Source: Apostichopus japonicus (Eukaryota > Echinodermata > Holothuroidea > Aspidochirotida > Stichopodidae). Taken from it: a stretch of 64,000 nt of DNA. Location of the stretch: assembly GCF_037975245.1 (NCBI RefSeq), contig NC_092564.1, positions 17,066,984-17,130,983 of the forward strand, read 5' to 3'. The translations under genes and the position numbers were made by a program. The notes below the pieces were generated by a model that saw nothing but the letters and a program-made list of their open reading frames with translations, made no database searches and had not been told where the DNA came from. Below are positions 26,431 to 38,586 of this stretch, piece after piece. How positions within the stretch are numbered: position 1 is the stretch's first letter; each line of letters begins with the position of its first letter.

Positions 26431-26904
26431 GTTGTGAAGTCTATAAGTAAGGATAGGAAAGCTGCTTATGTCCTAGGATTACAAAGCTGGGATTACTTTG
26501 TACGTAAAGACTTGCTAATAGGATTAAAGGATAGAGCTAGAGATGAGGAGAAGGGGTTACGGACAGTTGGACTGTGGCTTTTTGAGGTGAGGAGCCAAGG
26601 TATTAGGAGAGGAGAAAAGGAGAGAAGCGTAAGGGAGTGTGGGAAGATAGCGAGGATAGTGTTGCAAGGAAGCAGAGGTTGTTTAAGGAGAATTGATGTT
26701 AGTGAATTGTGAAAGGAAGCAGTGGAGTTATGTGGAGCTATGTGGAGTTTGAAAAATAAAGGAAGAAAAGCAACGAATGACACTGTCTTGAACTTATTAC
26801 CCCACACTACGTAACAGTACCCTATATGTAAAGCCTATATATATAGGCTATATATATATATATATAGGCTATATATAGGCTATATATATATATATATATA
26901 GAGC
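26431..26904. other. 3' flank of sulfotransferase gene A
   Basis: Purine-rich sequence with an open but unrecognised frame (26434-26712). An AATAAA at 26755 could serve as poly(A) signal for gene A, 550 nt past the stop. Confidence 0.35.
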
Positions 26905-27108
26905 AGGTTGGCGTCTATCTTGGCGCAGAGTGCTCTATGTCCATTGGACAGAGCGGAATATATGTTGATACTAGATGAGACTAGTGGAACACTAGTAGTT
27001 GTAACTCGGAGTTATAGCGATCTTCAGACAACAAGTTGTCTGAAGATCGCTATAACGCGTGAAACTCCGATTTACAACTACTAGTGTTCCACTAGTCTCA
27101 TCTAGTAT

Positions 27109-27115
<7 letters not shown>
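26905..27115. mobile_element. Penelope-like pLTR pair forming a large palindrome with hammerhead motif
   Basis: Begins with GGTTGGCGTCTATCTTGG. From about 26961 to 27114 the sequence is an inverted repeat centred near 27033: two pLTR ends face each other. The plus strand at 27034-27079 reads as a hammerhead with core CTGAAGA (position 7 tolerates change), stem II CGC/GCG and GAAA, but stem III carries a mismatch. The left arm lacks about 9 bp around GCGTGAAA, so only the right arm keeps both core boxes. The right end runs into another (TA)n. Confidence 0.7.
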
Positions 27116-27167
<52 letters not shown>

Positions 27168-27186
27168 TGTGTGTGTGTGTGTGTGG
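27112..27186. repeat. (TA)n(GT)n microsatellite
   Basis: About 50 bp of TA followed by about 20 bp of GT. Confidence 0.95.
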
Positions 27187-30100
27187 ATGTGTGCGTTTGT
27201 TTACATTTAATACATAGGTCCCTGATGCTTTCTTGTAAGAAAGTACCTTTCACATGGGTGGCAACAAGTGTATAGTTGCTTGCCGGCTGTTTGATCATTT
27301 AGTATATAAGTATGTTTCATTCATGTTACAATGTATTGGCTCATGTTGACAAGGTTGTTAGCATCTGACCTTGTTCACTGTTTGTCCATGCTATAGAATA
27401 TTGTTCTTTCGAAATTTCCACAATTTTATCTCAAAGATTGGACTGTTTCTTGCCTTACATTTCGGATGTTTTGTCATCAATTTATGGTTTTTTATACGGA
27501 AAATTCGAATGTTTATGCCAAAATCTGGAGCTTTTCATGTCAAATTTTCATCGGCTTTTTTATTCGAATTTCTGTTGCACGAAACATGAGTGACGAAATG
27601 TCCTGACAAACTGTCACGATTTCAGCCTTGCAACCGCAATTTTCACTGATTTTATGTCGAGATTAAAAATTTTCTCTCGAAGATTTTGCTGTTCTCTAAA
27701 AAGTTCGGAAAGTTTTCGAATTGCGTTCGACTCTTTTTGCTAAAGCAATTCCGTTGAATTGGATGAATTTACTGACATGGAGAACCAGGATGAACCGTAA
27801 GTTAGAAAAATGAGGAGTAACGTACTCCTGTCCCCCTCTCCCCCTACCCTATACTTTTGAATTCAAAATAGAGTGAAGCTGTCCCATCTGCCCGTCCCCC
27901 TAGCCCTCCCATTTTTCTTACTATATGTCAATATGTAGCTTTCAGGATGTGTCTTCAACGGAGTTTGGATTACGAATTTACAAAATCGATAGATGAACCT
28001 TACGAATGTTCCTCGTGTAATTCACACAGAGGTTGATTGGCGATAATTATATTACTCTGATAAAGTTCTGGTAACAGCTGGACATTTGTCAACAGTGCCC
28101 TAGCAACCAGTGGGATTATTGCAAGATAGAGACAGTTATTATACCTCCAATCAAGATCATTTAAGCCACTAAACTAGTTGCTTCTGGTCGTTAAACGGGT
28201 TGCCAGCCAGATCGCATAAAACCAAATGATACAATATATGATAGGTATTAGCAGCCAGTGGCGTAGGAAGGTACTTTTGAGTGGAGGGGCTGAAGACTGA
28301 TCACCGGCCTGGGGGAGGGGTCTAAGGGGAGGGGGTGTCCCCCTCCCCTTTGGAATTTTTTTGCATTTCCAGGTGGCCTCAGATGCAATTTGGTGCAATA
28401 TAGCACACTTCAACCCACCCACTCCATTTTGTGTATAATTTTGCATTTTCACCTGGCCTTAGATGTTATTTGGTGCTCCAAATGAGATTTTTTTCTCATT
28501 TGGAAATGAAAAAGGGGTTTTCTGACTTGCGAAGCGGGGGGGCGGAATGATACTTCCGCCCCTCCACATTTTTCACTGGGGGGGCTGGCGCCCCCCAGCG
28601 CCCCCGGTTCCTACGCCCTTGTTAGCAGCAACGAACAAGGAATTCTCATCATGAAGCTACAATTATCTTAACTGGTTGATACTGTAGACTTCATGCATTC
28701 ATTTGTTGACGTCATCATGACAATAGTTAGAATATTAGGGGGTGGGGTTATGTGGGGACTTGTGGTGAGGGGTGGGGGGATGGGCGTGATCTTTCATTTT
28801 ACCAAACGTACCGATTATTAAACAAAATATGGTTGAAAACGATCCAAACCTATATAGGCACCCTCCTATACTTTCTCTCGTCCCGCCATATTGTACATTT
28901 AATCATTAAGTAATATTTTTTTCCCGTTCGGTGCTCTGACATTTCGTTTCTCGGAAACTTTTGTTCGTATACTCGTATTAGTCTCGTATGAAAAACCGCT
29001 GCTGACTGGCTGACGTTTTCGTCCGTTTATGAAATGAGACTATAGTTGGCTAATCAAGTTATTGAAACATAACCTGTTAATGGATTTTGACATCGAATAG
29101 CTTAGAAATATTGATCAAGAACAGCACAACAACCTACATTCCGTCTATCAAGGAAATAAAAAGAATGTATCAGAAATGACCTGAATAGGTTAACAGCGAA
29201 AATACAATTTAACCCAAACAAATGCTAACATGAGTAAACATACGGCGGTTATTTGCCTGAAAACTACAATTTTTCTGTTCAGTTATTTCCATGAGTGATA
29301 TTTTCAAAAGTGAGCGACTAAATACTCTAATCTCTAGCATAAGAAATATAGGAAGAGAGAGATGATTACGGAAAGGGGGGCATGTAGTGAGAGGAGGAGG
29401 GGGGTTAGAGTTAAGAAGTTGTAGAGGAAACAAATTAACAAATTAAAGAATGGACACAAACAGTGGAAGTCAATAGAGGGCGCTATGTATTTATTGTCAA
29501 ACACCGAAGAAGGTTTTCGAGCACAATTAGACTACTGACATATTCAGTCTTACATAACAGTAAAACCGACTGAAAGCATATCAGCGACAAACTGAGCTGT
29601 ATCTATAGTCTATGAAACATGTACCCGCTGGGCAAATTGAATCATTCTTGTTCTGCTAAAAGCAAGGCAAAAATATTTATTTTATTTTTATATGCTCCAA
29701 GTTTACCATCATTGGTCCCATACGTACCGTGTAAGCCCCCCCCCCCCTGTAGCAATTCAAACCTCAGATCAGTCAGAATAAGCGACATATAAGAGGAGCT
29801 GAGTGGCGTAGAAAGGGTGTAATTTGGGGATGGAGGAGTCAGAGTGGAGGAGCACTCCGAGGTGGAGGGGGGGTCAATAATAACAGACTCCCAGTTTGGT
29901 AACAAAAACAATGAATTTTTGTAATGAAATTTCCCATCTTGTTAATCACACTCCAATGTGCCCTTCTAACGAAAAGTTTTAATAAAGTAAACATTTCCAA
30001 CATAAACATTGATGCAAAGTTGCCTATTGTTCAGTAATGAAGAAAAATATAAATCAAAGTACTAGTCTTGATTTCACCAGCGCCTCCCCTGTTTTAGAAC

Positions 30101-31083
30101 CAAAACAAGGCTTTACAATCGTCGTAATCTTCGCAGACAATGAAGGACTAAAGAAACGAAATACCCGGAATTAACTGAAAACTTTATAACGCATAGAAGT
30201 ATATGAATAAGGGAACACTGTTTAGTAAATTATAAGCAATGGAAAAATGCTATCCAGTCATAATGCTTGTTGAAAGCGTTCCATAAAAAAGGGCCATTTC
30301 TTAAATAGGGGCGCTAGACAGATTTGTTTGGGGGAATTCATGACTAGCAAAGCGAGTGTGAATTCAGTACAATTGCCCCCCCCCCCCTCCTCCTTGCCTC
30401 CTAGAGCAGATCATTATTTCCCCGGGCAGTGATTATGTGTTGACTCTTGGCGATGTTTGGTCTACCGGTATGTGGATTCCGCCCCCCCCCTCCGCCCCTG
30501 AAAAATAAACACTCAGACGTCAAATGGTGAATTCTGAGGCATATTTTGACTACAAATTAGGCCTTTAATTAAGCTGTCTTAACGCCCGGTTTAACTATAA
30601 AATACTTTTCTTTTCTTGTATAAACAGCCTAGTGTACCTTTCTTTTTCACAAAGCTATTTTCCCGTATCTATTTGCTGTGTTGCCCAGAGAACGCCCACG
30701 GCAACGCTTTCGATGGTGACATTCGTATAATGTTCCGACGTCTCTATGTTCCGACGTCTCTCTATGTTCCGAAAAAAGAAAAAAATCGGAACAATTTTTT
30801 TTTATCGAAAAATTTGTTTGTACCAATAAAAGTAGTTTTGTAACCCCAATATTTTTGTGACCAAATTTTTGAAAGACTTTTTTTTGGACCAATATATTTC
30901 GGAGCAAATTTATTGAGACCAAATTTTTTTTCACGAAAAAAAAAAAAAAAAAATGTGATCCAAAGTTTGTTAATTGGGGGCAGTGGCCTGCGCGATTGAT
31001 ACTAGGTTTGTATCGGACATATTCTCGGGTATGTAAAATACAGTGGGCAGGCCCATTCGTGGTAGGGAGAAACGGACTCTGAG
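27187..31083. other. Gene-free stretch
   Basis: No supported exon. Holds the hAT-like element at 28256, G- and C-runs (29741, 30370, 30481), a three-copy repeat of the 9-mer TGTTCCGAC(G) near 30731-30771, and T-rich quasi-repeats of GACCAAATTTTT (30855-30955). Confidence 0.55.
28256..28621. mobile_element. hAT-like non-autonomous element (366 bp)
   Basis: Left end CAGTGGCGTAGGAAGG, right end GGTTCCTACGCCCTTG. Perfect 8-bp duplication TTAGCAGC at 28248-28255 and 28622-28629. G- and C-rich blocks lie near both ends; no transposase. Confidence 0.88.
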
Positions 31084-31111
31084 CAGGGAGTTGTTATGGA
31101 ACAACTCCCTG
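31084..31111. mobile_element. Palindromic micro-insertion (28 bp)
   Basis: Perfect 12-bp arms CAGGGAGTTGTT/AACAACTCCCTG around a 4-nt loop. Flanks CTCTGAG (31077-31083) and CTCTGAA (31112-31118) match at 6 of 7 bases. Confidence 0.7.
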
Positions 31112-31282
31112 CTCTGAAGCATGTACAGTCTGCACACGAGCAAAATAGTATTACAAACGACTTGGCCAAGACTAAGACGCGGTAATCTCTTTGTCTTCGT
31201 CTGCTTCAAATCGTATGGACAGCCATAGGCGTACGAGGCGGGGGGGGGGGCAGGGGGGGGGGGCAGACTGCCCCCCCCCCAA

Positions 31283-31435
31283 ATTTCCAGAGGACAAGAA
31301 ATTCGGGCAAAAGTCCTGAAAAATTCGGGCAGCCTAAGAGGAGAAAAAAAAATATCTATATATATATTTTTTTTCTCCTCTTAGGCTGCCCGAATTGTTC
31401 AGGACTTTTGCCCGAATTTCTTGTCTTCTGGAAAT
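31283..31435. repeat. Long hairpin inside the hAT-like element
   Basis: Inverted arms of about 70 bp (CCAGAGGACAAGAAATTCGG on the left, mirrored at 31410-31432) separated by a short AT loop. A few mismatches between arms. GCCCGAAT occurs twice per arm and again at 31470-31540. Confidence 0.85.
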
Positions 31436-31634
31436 ATATATATATATATATAAATATGCAGTAGCTTGCCCGAATCTTTTTCAAATTTTTGCCCGACAAT
31501 TCCATGATTTTCTTTATTTAGCATCATGATGCCCGAATATTTCCGTGTAACACCACCGTAAGCGCAGTTCATCTGGGCTACCACGCTTTTTGCACGATCA
31601 ATTTTTTTCTAACTAGTCAATTGTATACCTGGAC

Positions 31635-32284
31635 CAAGGGCGGCGGAACCGGAGGGGGGCACAGGGGGCACGTGCCCCCACTTTTCCTCAGGTTAAAAAT
31701 GTGCCTTTTATCTACATAAAAATTGAGGTGCCTCAAGTTAGCAAGAGGCCAGGGAACCAGAATGAACACTCGGGAAGGGCCGTTTCCGGCCATCTGAGGG
31801 GTTAATAAAACCAAAAATTTTATAGTACGCTCCGCGCCAACCAATGGTGGCGCTCCGCTCAGATAGTCGTGCATACAACTTTGCAAATCCTGGCTAAGCC
31901 CCTGACTTTTAATGAATTTCTGTGGGTCAAACTCAAAGCTATTTCGAATGGAAAAGATTTGTTTAGATATTAACAAGAAAAAAACTCTGATTCGGAAGAT
32001 TCCTACATTAGCAACTAGCATGATTTCACCTCATTTTGTCTCAAAAGAAAACTTGTTCTTTGTTTCCCAATTTGCACATTGGATATTGCAGTGCTAGTAT
32101 GCATATATTCCTTTAGGGGGGGGGGGGCGTTGATGGAGTGATGTGTTTACACAAATAAGATAATACAATAAGAGTTATAAAGGGTACTAAATATAAGGCT
32201 GCATCAGTCCAATCGAATATCTGCAAAGTGCCCTTCGACACGTTGGTGCCCCCCCCCAGATTAAAAGTGCTTCCACCGCCCTTG
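31635..32284. mobile_element. Nested hAT-like element (650 bp)
   Basis: Ends CAAGGGCGGCGGAACC...GCTTCCACCGCCCTTG. Perfect 8-bp duplication ACCTGGAC at 31627-31634 and 32285-32292. It contains one copy of the shared ~100-bp module (31770-31875). Lies inside the element at 31224. Confidence 0.87.
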
Positions 32285-32851
32285 ACCTGGACATCCCCAA
32301 CATGAGTGTATATAAGAAACGTATTCTTGTACATGGATGGTGGGGGGGGGGGGGTGCCTACAAGCCTAGAAGTACAGGTTTATCATATTCTTTGTTATAT
32401 TTTATACTTTTTTGTGAGACAAATTGCAGTCTCACCCGACACAGCGACATTATCCCGCCTACGTGTCGTTGAACAATGTATGTTTTTCTGGAGGTAGCTG
32501 AGTACTGTGTTAAAATAATAAATAAGGTAACTAAATAGGAGCTTCAAAAATATACTGTCCCATTTTTCCCCTTCAAAGTGATGTTACCATTTTTTCTTCT
32601 TCTAATTTACCAAATTTTTGGGGAAGTGTAAAATTTCTAAAACGTGAGATTATAAAATAAAGAATGTTTAGATGCAACTTGCAAGGCCTCAGAAGTGCCG
32701 TTTCCGGCAATCTGAGAGGCATTGTGTGCCAAAAATTTTCTTGTACGCTACGCGCCAACCGATGGTGGCGCTCCGCTTAGATAGTGTCATGGGAACTTTC
32801 GGGCACAAAAAGTTCTGCCCCCCCAAACTGAAATGGTCCCGTACGCCTATG

Positions 32852-33583
32852 TGGACAGCCTGGTGTTGCAAATCTCAGTGTAGTTATATATACTCTAGAT
32901 ATGATACATGGAGATACATGGACCAGCAAAACATGACATAGGCCTAGTTGGATTTATACTGTACTATCATCGCCCGCCACCTGAAATGTAACCATCTTCC
33001 TACACAACGAGCACTACTGCACTAATCAGCAACGAGGGAAAGCGTTACGAATAGATCTTGACTTTCAGTACTGCTGTTTACAGCAACTCATAAACCGACG
33101 ACTACACAGCGACCGTGTACGTAACCGGGATGTGACCCGTACGAAATTTCTCCGCCGCGGATTAGTTACGCTACGACGCACGCGCAGTTGTGCTTTATTG
33201 TCTAGTATTTCTTCGATTGACCCCTAATGATGAGCAAGACATAACATATATTGACTGTATGTCACAGATCAACTGTGTGGCGCTAGCTATCCGCTAAAAG
33301 CAACGCTGCTCGAGGACTATATGGCTTCACACATGTTCAGGTAAAACAAAATACTTCAACTTATCATCCCACCAATCTTTAGTCCTTCCTTGTTTTGCAA
33401 AGGAAGGACGTATAAACCGATTGAAGTGTCAGCCTTTCCTGTGTGTGGTTCATCTTTCGGAAACAGTATACGGATGATGTGCCCAAGCAATATTTTCCGT
33501 TATTAGATCGTGTTACAGTGTCAAACCATCTCATCATTTCTGCGGGCTATGACAAATCGGCTGTTTCGAATCATTCCGTAAAG
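32852..33583. promoter_or_regulatory. Candidate promoter/5' region
   Basis: Around 33150-33200 the sequence becomes CpG-rich (CCGCCGCGG, GACGCACGCGCAG) against an AT-rich background, ahead of a possible first exon. A 10-bp hairpin (GTCCTTCCTT/AAGGAAGGAC, 33382-33409) lies between. No TATA box assigned. Confidence 0.25.
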
Positions 33584-33611
33584 ATGTCTGCCACTGTCGG
33601 CCGGTTGTACA
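33584..33611 (+). CDS. Candidate first coding exon of an unidentified gene
   Basis: ATG in good context (GTAAAGATG) encodes MSATVGRLY and is followed by a consensus donor A|GTAAGTC. I found no matching downstream exon, so this could be chance. The upstream in-frame ATG at 33443 has a poor context. Confidence 0.22.
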
Positions 33612-34257
33612 GTAAGTCTATTTGACTGTTATTTCGTATAAAACTCTATATTAGTATTTGACAAATACGTCGGTGGCATTTTCTCATTGTGTTCTACATA
33701 CGTATCATTGTAATTGATCTATTTATGAAAATATTTATATTCGAAGTATAGTAGGCCTATGCTCATTTCAGCAGCTTCAGTCCTCGAATGTTTTGGAATG
33801 GTTTGTCGAATCGCCATTGCGTATCAGGTTTTTATGTTTTGCCTGTTGTGTTGATGATTAATGTATATTTAAGATTGTGAAAATGGTTAATTACTTGTAA
33901 AGTGTATCGATGTAGTACATGAGCAGGACTACCCTTATTCAAGATGACAATAATAATTAAAAAACAAAGTACTGGTATACAGTCCAGCGTGGTCATACAT
34001 CACAGGAGAATACTTGCAGGGAATGCATGGTACATCCATGCAAAGTTTCTGCAGGCCTGGTAAGTTCGCGATGACAAGTCAATCTATGTATGTGTGTGTG
34101 TATGCGTGTTTGTGTGTGTGTATGTGTTAAATATAACTTGGCGTGTAATCCCGATTACCCTAAATGTTTAGAAATAATGTTAGTCATTGTGTTAGAAACG
34201 GTATGTGGTTAGTAGATGAACCGTATAACTAAGCACAAAAACCATGTTGCTTTTTGT

Positions 34258-34430
34258 AGAGGTCAAAGGCCATTTCAAGGTCACCAGAGGTCAAGGGTCT
34301 AAAATTCTTGACAACGGATTAGTTTTGATATAACTTGCAAGAACTTCATAGTAATTAGTAATGTTTCAGCGTCCATTTAAAACTTAGTTCCAGAACAGAC
34401 CGTCTCTTTGAGGGTCAAAGGTCATAGACC
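34258..34430 (+). promoter_or_regulatory. Cluster of AGGTCA nuclear-receptor half-sites
   Basis: Contains GAGGTCAAAGGCCA, CAAGGTCACC, AGAGGTCAAGG and AGGGTCAAAGGTCA (34411-34424), the last a direct repeat with one-base spacing as bound by HNF4/RXR-type receptors. Could equally be part of an old repeat; function is inference. Confidence 0.3.
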
Positions 34431-36035
34431 TTGGTGTATAGCGCCACCTTTATGAGTATAAGAACGATATTTATCATCCGTGGATGTCAAAGGTTGGTTG
34501 AAAACTCCGAAACTTATTTGTGAAAGAACTTTGCTGTCAACGATTGTCAAAACCGTGAAATATTATGGTGTGTCGTGTTTTATTTAATGTTTCACATAAT
34601 TAAATGTGACAAGGAATCACTAAGCCTATATTTATGTTATCTGGACTACTACATACCCCTCACTCATAGTGTGAGACGTGAGGTTGACTAACTTGACTAT
34701 GTTGTGTGTAACGTCAATTACGTATGTCATAATGTTCACCACCCATCAGAACAACCCATTCATCCGTTTTTTTACCAAATTCTTTATCGCTCAACTTCGA
34801 TACATTAGTGGTAATGTGGCTGGGAAATTAGAAAGCATTTTAGAATTTCAAATCATGATTGATAAATTGAAAAACCCCAATGCAACTTTGTGCTTGAATA
34901 TAGTTATGTCAATATGTCGATTCACTTTTTTACTTCTTTGAATTGCATTTATCTTGGGATTGGTTACCGCCTTTCATGTGCGTGCAGTTTGATCATTTGA
35001 ATTCACAGCTATACATACACCTATATTGTATGTAATAAACTATTGATTGATATATGATTCATGACGGGGAGAAATCTAACACATCTCTACATCCCTGGCA
35101 CATGTCTTCATCCGTTTACTATATAACAGTCGTACGTGTGAACTATATTGGCAACAATCCGTCCTATATACCATCAATTAACATAAATATATATGCAGCT
35201 GCATCCGTCCGATCTGTAACTTTTCATCACTATAATGATCATCATATACCATAGTTAGTATCTTCACACCTTATTTCATACCCCTCAAGGCCTCAATGCT
35301 ATATTCTTTACTAATATACGTATAGTTTGCGATCATATCTCAATTCTGAGTACGGTCTTTGAGATAACAGCATTTGAAGTTGGCACGTTTTGAACTCAAA
35401 AGTAAACCTGAAGCAAGCTGGTGTGATGAAATAGAATCACAGTGACCATTTCGTTTATGTTTTTCTATAAAGTTAACATCCAAGTTTTACCAATTCAAAT
35501 TAAGGATGCAACTCAATATGAACACACTACATGTAGTCATTGGCTAATTATTAACTCTCCATCCCCTTAGAACAAGTTGTAAGTCTATATCCAGTCCAAG
35601 GTCAAAACACATTTAAAGAAAAGGAAACCATTTTGCTGCCCGGTGTGCAACTATGACGTCACATCAGCTGTTTGTCTCAAGTTCAACTATTGCGCAATCT
35701 GTGTCAATGATCAATATCTCTATATAACGCTATGTGGGAATTGCTAGCAAATTTCAGCAGAATGCTTATAATGCTTAGAATTTATTACTCTTTCGACAAA
35801 ACAAAAAAATCTTCTTTACGTTTCCATAACTTAATAATGGATTTACAAATGAATTTATTATGTGAATGAAAAAATAATGAATTGGTCAATTTGTGGCCAA
35901 TGTTAAAATATTTAGTGATCGATAATTCGAGCCATATATAGTTGAAAGTTGCCGAGAGATCTTATCATTTTGACGATACCTTTTACGTTTCGATATACTG
36001 TATATATAGGTGAGTGTTTACGGCGTAACTTATTA

Positions 36036-36057
36036 CATGGAGGTAAAAACCTCCATG
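36036..36057. mobile_element. Palindromic micro-insertion (22 bp)
   Basis: Perfect 9-bp arms CATGGAGGT/ACCTCCATG with AAAA loop, flanked by perfect 7-bp CTTATTA at 36029-36035 and 36058-36064. Confidence 0.8.
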
Positions 36058-36904
36058 CTTATTAACACTGGTTTTCGACTGTTTACGTTCATCGTGAGCA
36101 GGTGCCTGTCAAATAATGCTCGCAATCGTTCAACGCGTTCTTTCTTTTGTGTTGTTGACCTTTCGCGCTAATGCCAGATTATGTAATACTCACTCAGCCA
36201 TGAAACTAACTCCTCGACTCCTCACTTCAACGGTATAGGTTAACGGTAGGTTAATCGAAGACACACGTTACTCACACCAGACTGTACATAACAGCCTTTA
36301 TGTATAGTTAAGGGTATACACAACTGCGTATGTAGCTATGTATGCATACTGTTAATCAAAGCAAGTATGTGTTGTGTTATTGGGGGATGATTGTTTATAC
36401 TTACTTGGCATGGATGTTGCTTTTCTACACGGTGTTAGAAGATAAACATTTGATCTCTCCGTCGTTTGAAAGGATTTCACAATAATGCTCTTCTGCTTAT
36501 TCGGTAAACCGTCAGGTAAGTTGTCGTTACAATTTTGATGGTACCAACTAAGAACTCTCAACTGGGTTTTGTCCTCTAATACTGTAACCGACCAATACAA
36601 TGCAATCTGTCTGCTCTGCGAGAACGACTTTCATGCACTGAATCAATAGTGTACGTACATTTTACCCCTATAGTATAGAAATACACGGTATATCGTCTTA
36701 TTATGATTATGATTATATTTGTTTTTGATGCGGTGGAAATGAATTGATACTTCTTTAATTTTGTCAGAAGAATTAAGAAATTAAACCTTCAAGTGTAAAC
36801 AGGACTTTATGCATCGTTATTGTACAGGTCTCGGTCACATCAATATAGCGTTTTGAAAATTGTTTCCAATATACTGTATATATCGACTATAGGTATAGAT
36901 ATAT

Positions 36905-36928
36905 CAGGGAATTGTTAACAACTCCCTG
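36905..36928. mobile_element. Palindromic micro-insertion (24 bp)
   Basis: Arms CAGGGAATTGTT/AACAACTCCCTG meet with no loop and one mismatch. Perfect 7-bp flanks GATATAT at 36898-36904 and 36929-36935. Confidence 0.75.
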
Positions 36929-36986
36929 GATATATTAGCCGTTCACAACAATTTGATCCATTCACACCATTTTGGTGGGCTGCATC

Positions 36987-37384
36987 CAGTGGCGGAGCTA
37001 GGGGTATTGGTCAGGAGGGGCGAGAATGGTCTGTAGGGGCGCTTTCGACACTAAGCGGAGCGCCACCACAGGTTGGCGCGTAGCAGAAAATTTTTTACAG
37101 AAATTTTTTGAGTAAAGAAGATACTCCCTATAGATCGCCGGAAAGGACCCTTTCCGGGCCTGGCTAATTTGCAGATAAACGAAGAATAAATAGGTGTCAT
37201 CGCCAAATTGCACCAACAAAATGTGACAAATGTCAATAGGTAGTTGAGAGCGCAATAAAAAAGTCAATAATCACGAATAAGTAGCAAGTGGTAAAGGGCT
37301 GAAAAGGGCGCCAGCAGTACATTTGAGTCCGTCAGGGGGGGGGGGCATTCGCCCCCCCCTGACTGTATGGACGCTCCGCCACTG
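36987..37384. mobile_element. hAT-like non-autonomous element (398 bp)
   Basis: Ends CAGTGGCGGAGCTAGG...CGCTCCGCCACTG, perfect 8-bp duplication GCTGCATC at 36979-36986 and 37385-37392. The interior holds an inverted copy of the ~100-bp module also found twice in the 31224 element. Confidence 0.88.
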
Positions 37385-38557
37385 GCTGCATCCATTCAAC
37401 AGCTCTTGATATATTGTATGTACGGCTGAAACAATGAATTTGTGATTAAGGTATAGATAGAAAGTGCTATGATATAATGAGTCATCATTAATGACGTAAC
37501 ATCGTCGTCGTTATGAAAAATATTCGTAGCAAGAGTATCCATGTTTATATCGATGTATTTAATTTGTTTTAACAAACATCCACTAAACCATTTGGCATTT
37601 GGTTATAGAGAATATCATTTTGATATGTAACATTTATTGACTGGACCTCTCCTCCCTCTCTGAGATATTTACCTTCTGAAACTGGGGTCCGTGACATTCC
37701 GCCGTCGGTACATCCCGCCATAGAAAATGTGCTTTTGCCGCCAGGTAGAAAAGGGGCCATTCCGCCATTTTATCCCGATGGCGGTAAAGCACTTTTTGTA
37801 TGGCGGAAACTCCGGAAAGAGCACATCATTGTGGGTGCACTGTGGGCCTATATGCACTGTATATTGCTTCGCTTCACACTTCCTAGGCCCGCAAAATCGG
37901 TCATTTTAATCGTAAATCAGAATCGGTAGTTTGAATAAACAATCAGCCGAATTTAATTTCGATTTATTTAACCAACTGTATATATATTTGAAGGCAGTGT
38001 ATCGACTCTTACGAACTAACAATTAAAACTATTCAATCAATCTGTATACATTGATTAAAGACTCCCAATTCTTGTCTTTACTACAATTCAGTCTATCCAG
38101 CGAACTATTACATTTGAAGACGAAGTACTATAGTACCTACGTATCCTTCCACGCGTTTCAAAGAAGTTTCAAAGAAGTTTCACCGATGCATTCCTGTACA
38201 CCAGGGTAAAATCCATTCCTAAAATGTACCTTTCCGCCAAACTTACGCATTACGAGTAGAACACCGGGCCTTGTGACTAATCTTACGCGGTACAGGTAGG
38301 ACCCTTGCAATGTCATCTGCGAATTAATCAGGTCAGTGAGGTCACACATCCGGAGTCTATGCATGCTGTGTTCTTCAACACCGTCCTGATTCCTTTCGGG
38401 GGACATTCATACTGTATAGTTTCGTTTTTCGTCTTCTCTTTTTGAGCGCCTAATGATGTCTTGTTAGTTGTTACCACACAGGCTATGCCAAGCTGAAAAC
38501 AAATATTCTTATTTACTAATGCGGATTAAGATCTGGGCTTGTGATAGTCCTTCATAT

Positions 38558-38586
38558 CATGGAGCTATTTCGTTAATAGCTCCATG
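38558..38586. mobile_element. Palindromic micro-insertion (29 bp)
   Basis: Perfect 12-bp arms CATGGAGCTATT/AATAGCTCCATG with 5-nt loop. Perfect 7-bp flanks TTCATAT at 38551-38557 and 38587-38593. Confidence 0.82.

Larger units (their letters stand above)
31224..32851. mobile_element. hAT-like element (1,628 bp) with a nested hAT element
   Basis: Ends CATAGGCGTACG...CGTACGCCTATG, flanked by perfect 8-bp TGGACAGC at 31216-31223 and 32852-32859. The interior holds a 150-bp hairpin (31283-31435), a nested 650-bp element (31635-32284) and two copies of a ~100-bp module with GCTCCGC and GCGCCAACC. No transposase ORF. Confidence 0.85.

Noticed and set aside
26434-26712. 92-codon basic frame after sulfotransferase A
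   Set aside because: It lies in a purine-rich 3' flank between TA arrays; no motif or supporting signals.
33382-33409. 10-bp hairpin GTCCTTCCTT/AAGGAAGGAC as a micro-insertion
   Set aside because: Ends do not fit the family and there is no flanking duplication.
37690-37830. Alternating GGCGG/CCGCC motifs as a transposon
   Set aside because: Several inverted copies of a (G/A)TGGCGG motif are visible, but I could not define ends or a target duplication.
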